NCBI GenBank assembly: GCA_026001245.1
Contig: BNZR01000067.1
Location: 1-7,153 of the forward strand
DNA: 7,153 bases
Source of the DNA: Clostridia bacterium
GTDB taxonomy: Bacteria; Bacillota_A; Clostridia; Oscillospirales; UBA929
Direction: 5' to 3'
Both the position numbers and the translations under genes were made by a program. Of the stretch, positions 5,635-7,153 are shown in pieces (positions within the stretch are counted from its first letter, which is position 1; the number at the start of each line of letters is the position of its first letter). A model generated the notes under the pieces. It made no database searches, had not been told where the DNA came from, and was given only the letters and a program-made list of their open reading frames with translations.

Positions 5635-7153
5635 TGTCAACAACTCCTTTCTGGAGCTCATACACGCGGCGATAGGTATTCCGGCCGCGAATCAATTCGT
5701 CATGTGTACCCAGTGCTTCCACCGCGCCGTCGTTCAAGACCAAAATCTTGTCCGACTGCATAAGCGTGGATATGCGGTGCGAGATCAGCACCACCGTCGC
5801 GCCGGAGGTATGCTCGCGCAAAGCGGCGCGGATTTTCGCGTCGGTGGTGGTGTCAACCGCCGACAGGCTATCGTCAAAAATCATAATCGGCGCGTTTTGC
5901 AGTAGCATTCGGGCGATGGCCACGCGTTGCTTCTGCCCGCCGGACAGTGTAACGCCCCGCTCGCCGACCTTTGTGTCGTAGCCGTTTTCCAGTTCGCTAA
6001 GCGTGTCGTGAATCGACGCGGCGGCGGCGGCGCGTTCCATCTCCGCCATGTCCGCCTTGCTGGCCGAGCCGCGTATGTTCTGTCCCACGGTTTTGGAGTA
6101 CAAAAACGGCTCTTGAAGCACCATAGCCACGTTTTTACGCACATGCTCGCGCTTGATAGTCCGCGTGTCCACCCCGCCGATTGTCACCTTGCCCACGGCG
6201 TCCTCCGGCAAATCGTATAGCCGCGTCAGCAAATACGCCAAGGTGGACTTGCCCGACCCCGTGCCGCCAAGTACACCCAAGGTCTGTCCGCGTTTAAGCG
6301 TAAAGCTTATGTCGCGCAGAACCTCGCCGCTTTCCTCGTAGGCAAAGCTTACATGCTCGAATGCTATATCGGCGTTCATGTCGGGGGTTGTGTCGGTGGG
6401 GTTGTCCTGCTCCGGCTTGGCCTCCAAAATCTCGTTTATGCGTTTTAGCGAGATTGAGCATTTGGCCATCTCGCTGATCTGTCTGCCCGTCTGCCGCGCC
6501 GGCCACAATAGCATCATGGTGTAGGTGAAGAACACAAGGAACGTCCCCACGGTAAGCGTGCCGTTTAGCACCCGCAACGCCCCCACGGCCAGTACCAGCA
6601 CCAGCTGGGCGTTGGCGATAATGTCCGAAAACGACCAGAAGAACGCTATGCGGTTGCCCAGTTTAAGCGATTTATCATAGAAGTTCATGTTGGATTTGTC
6701 AAAGCGGGCGATTTCAAAGCGTTCCCGCCCGAAGGCTCTTACTACGCGCACACCGCTAAGATTCTCCTGCACTGTGGATTGCAGCGCGCCCTCGGCCTCG
6801 TCCTGCACCTTGAACATTCGGCTAACCACGCGGTGGTAGAACACCCCCGTTATCGCAAACAGCGGCATTAGGCACAGAGCGAACAGCGTCATCCACGGGT
6901 CCATGGTAAGCATGATAACCGCCGTGGCCAGTATAATGAAAATACTGCGAAAAAAGTCCGAAAACACGTTGGTAACGGTCTGGCGCACGGTGTCCACGTC
7001 CGAGGTGCAACGCTGGATGATGTCGCCCGTTTGCGCCTTTACATGCCAATTAAACGGCAGACGTTGGATATGCCCAAACAATCTGTCGCGCATGTTTTTT
7101 GTCATGACCTCGCCGGCCACGGTGATAAAATAGCGGCGCACAAAGACGAAAAG
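5627..7153 (-). CDS. ABC exporter half-transporter, degenerate-site subunit (BmrC/YheI-like), 5' end outside window
   Basis: The reading frame is open to the window edge, so the N-terminus is missing. About 508 residues are present against roughly 585 in BmrC-like proteins, so the first one or two membrane helices lie outside. The visible part has the remaining membrane helices, then a nucleotide-binding domain. Numbering from the GTG at 7141: A-loop Tyr268, Walker A GGTGSGKS (292-299), Q-loop Gln343, canonical LSGGQ (399-403), Walker B IMIFDD (419-424) and His455 (ISHR). In Walker B the catalytic Glu is replaced by Asp424 (codon 5870-5872), the hallmark of the degenerate ATP site in heterodimeric exporters such as BmrCD and TM287/288. 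Its Walker site would pair with LSTGQ of the downstream subunit, while its LSGGQ completes the partner's catalytic site. The GTG at 7141 is not the true start: Leu-Phe-Val-Phe continues upstream and no ribosome binding site is visible. Substrate unknown, probably efflux. Confidence 0.93.
   Translation of the reverse strand, partial: LFVFVRRYFITVAGEVMTKNMRDRLFGHIQRLPFNWHVKAQTGDIIQRCTSDVDTVRQTVTNVFSDFFRSIFIILATAVIMLTMDPWMTLFALCLMPLFAITGVFYHRVVSRMFKVQDEAEGALQSTVQENLSGVRVVRAFGRERFEIARFDKSNMNFYDKSLKLGNRIAFFWSFSDIIANAQLVLVLAVGALRVLNGTLTVGTFLVFFTYTMMLLWPARQTGRQISEMAKCSISLKRINEILEAKPEQDNPTDTTPDMNADIAFEHVSFAYEESGEVLRDISFTLKRGQTLGVLGGTGSGKSTLAYLLTRLYDLPEDAVGKVTIGGVDTRTIKREHVRKNVAMVLQEPFLYSKTVGQNIRGSASKADMAEMERAAAAASIHDTLSELENGYDTKVGERGVTLSGGQKQRVAIARMLLQNAPIMIFDDSLSAVDTTTDAKIRAALREHTSGATVVLISHRISTLMQSDKILVLNDGAVEALGTHDELIRGRNTYRRVYELQKGVVDNG
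5644..5650 (-). promoter_or_regulatory. Ribosome binding site deciding the start of the second ABC gene
   Basis: AAAGGAG on the minus strand lies 9 bases before the ATG at 5634, inside the last codons of the upstream gene. CTCC (5653-5656) can pair with its GGAG (5644-5647) in a weak 4-bp hairpin that ribosomes finishing the upstream gene would open. This supports coupled synthesis of the two subunits. Confidence 0.75.

Noticed and set aside
5635..5661. Upstream ATG of the second ABC gene at 5661
   Set aside because: No ribosome binding site precedes it, whereas AAAGGAG lies 9 bases before the ATG at 5634.
7139..7141. GTG at 7141 as the start of the first ABC gene
   Set aside because: The frame stays open to the window end and the protein would lack its first membrane helices; it is an internal Val codon.

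Overview
The window looks like chromosomal DNA from an endospore-forming, low-to-mid GC Firmicute of the Clostridia type, probably an anaerobe related to Oscillospiraceae. This placement is inferred from three things: a spore-cortex deacetylase of the PdaA family, strong AGGAGG-type ribosome binding sites with some non-ATG starts, and short dispersed GTAGGGGCGATT...AATCGCCC palindromes of a kind common in Clostridia genomes. The species cannot be named from the sequence.

All five genes lie on the minus strand, so transcription runs from high to low coordinates. At the right edge (7153 to 3820) are two overlapping genes for a heterodimeric ABC exporter of the BmrC/BmrD type. The first is cut by the window end. 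The second starts inside the last codons of the first (8-bp overlap) and ends at a compact intrinsic terminator. Next (3757 to 3035) comes pdaA. Its ribosome binding site is embedded in that same terminator, and a candidate promoter just upstream would start transcripts inside the hairpin. A second hairpin ends pdaA.

Next is hppA (2919 to 481), a membrane-bound proton- or sodium-pumping pyrophosphatase with its own strong promoter and a TTG start. It belongs to the divergent branch of that family and carries the lysine typical of potassium-independent enzymes. Its stop codon lies in a dispersed palindromic repeat, followed by a textbook terminator. Last (357 to 73) is a small vapD-type gene (Cas2-fold RNase/toxin family) with its own sigma-A promoter and a very short predicted leader, but no recognisable antitoxin partner in the window. 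A second copy of the repeat lies just beyond vapD.

The genes are functionally unrelated (drug or lipid export, spore cortex synthesis, energy conservation from pyrophosphate, RNA cleavage). They appear to form separate transcription units rather than one system. I found no convincing new multi-gene system. The items most worth checking are regulatory: the terminator, ribosome binding site and promoter nested upstream of pdaA, the repeat that supplies the hppA stop codon, and the compact vapD promoter. No tRNA, rRNA, CRISPR array or insertion sequence was seen.
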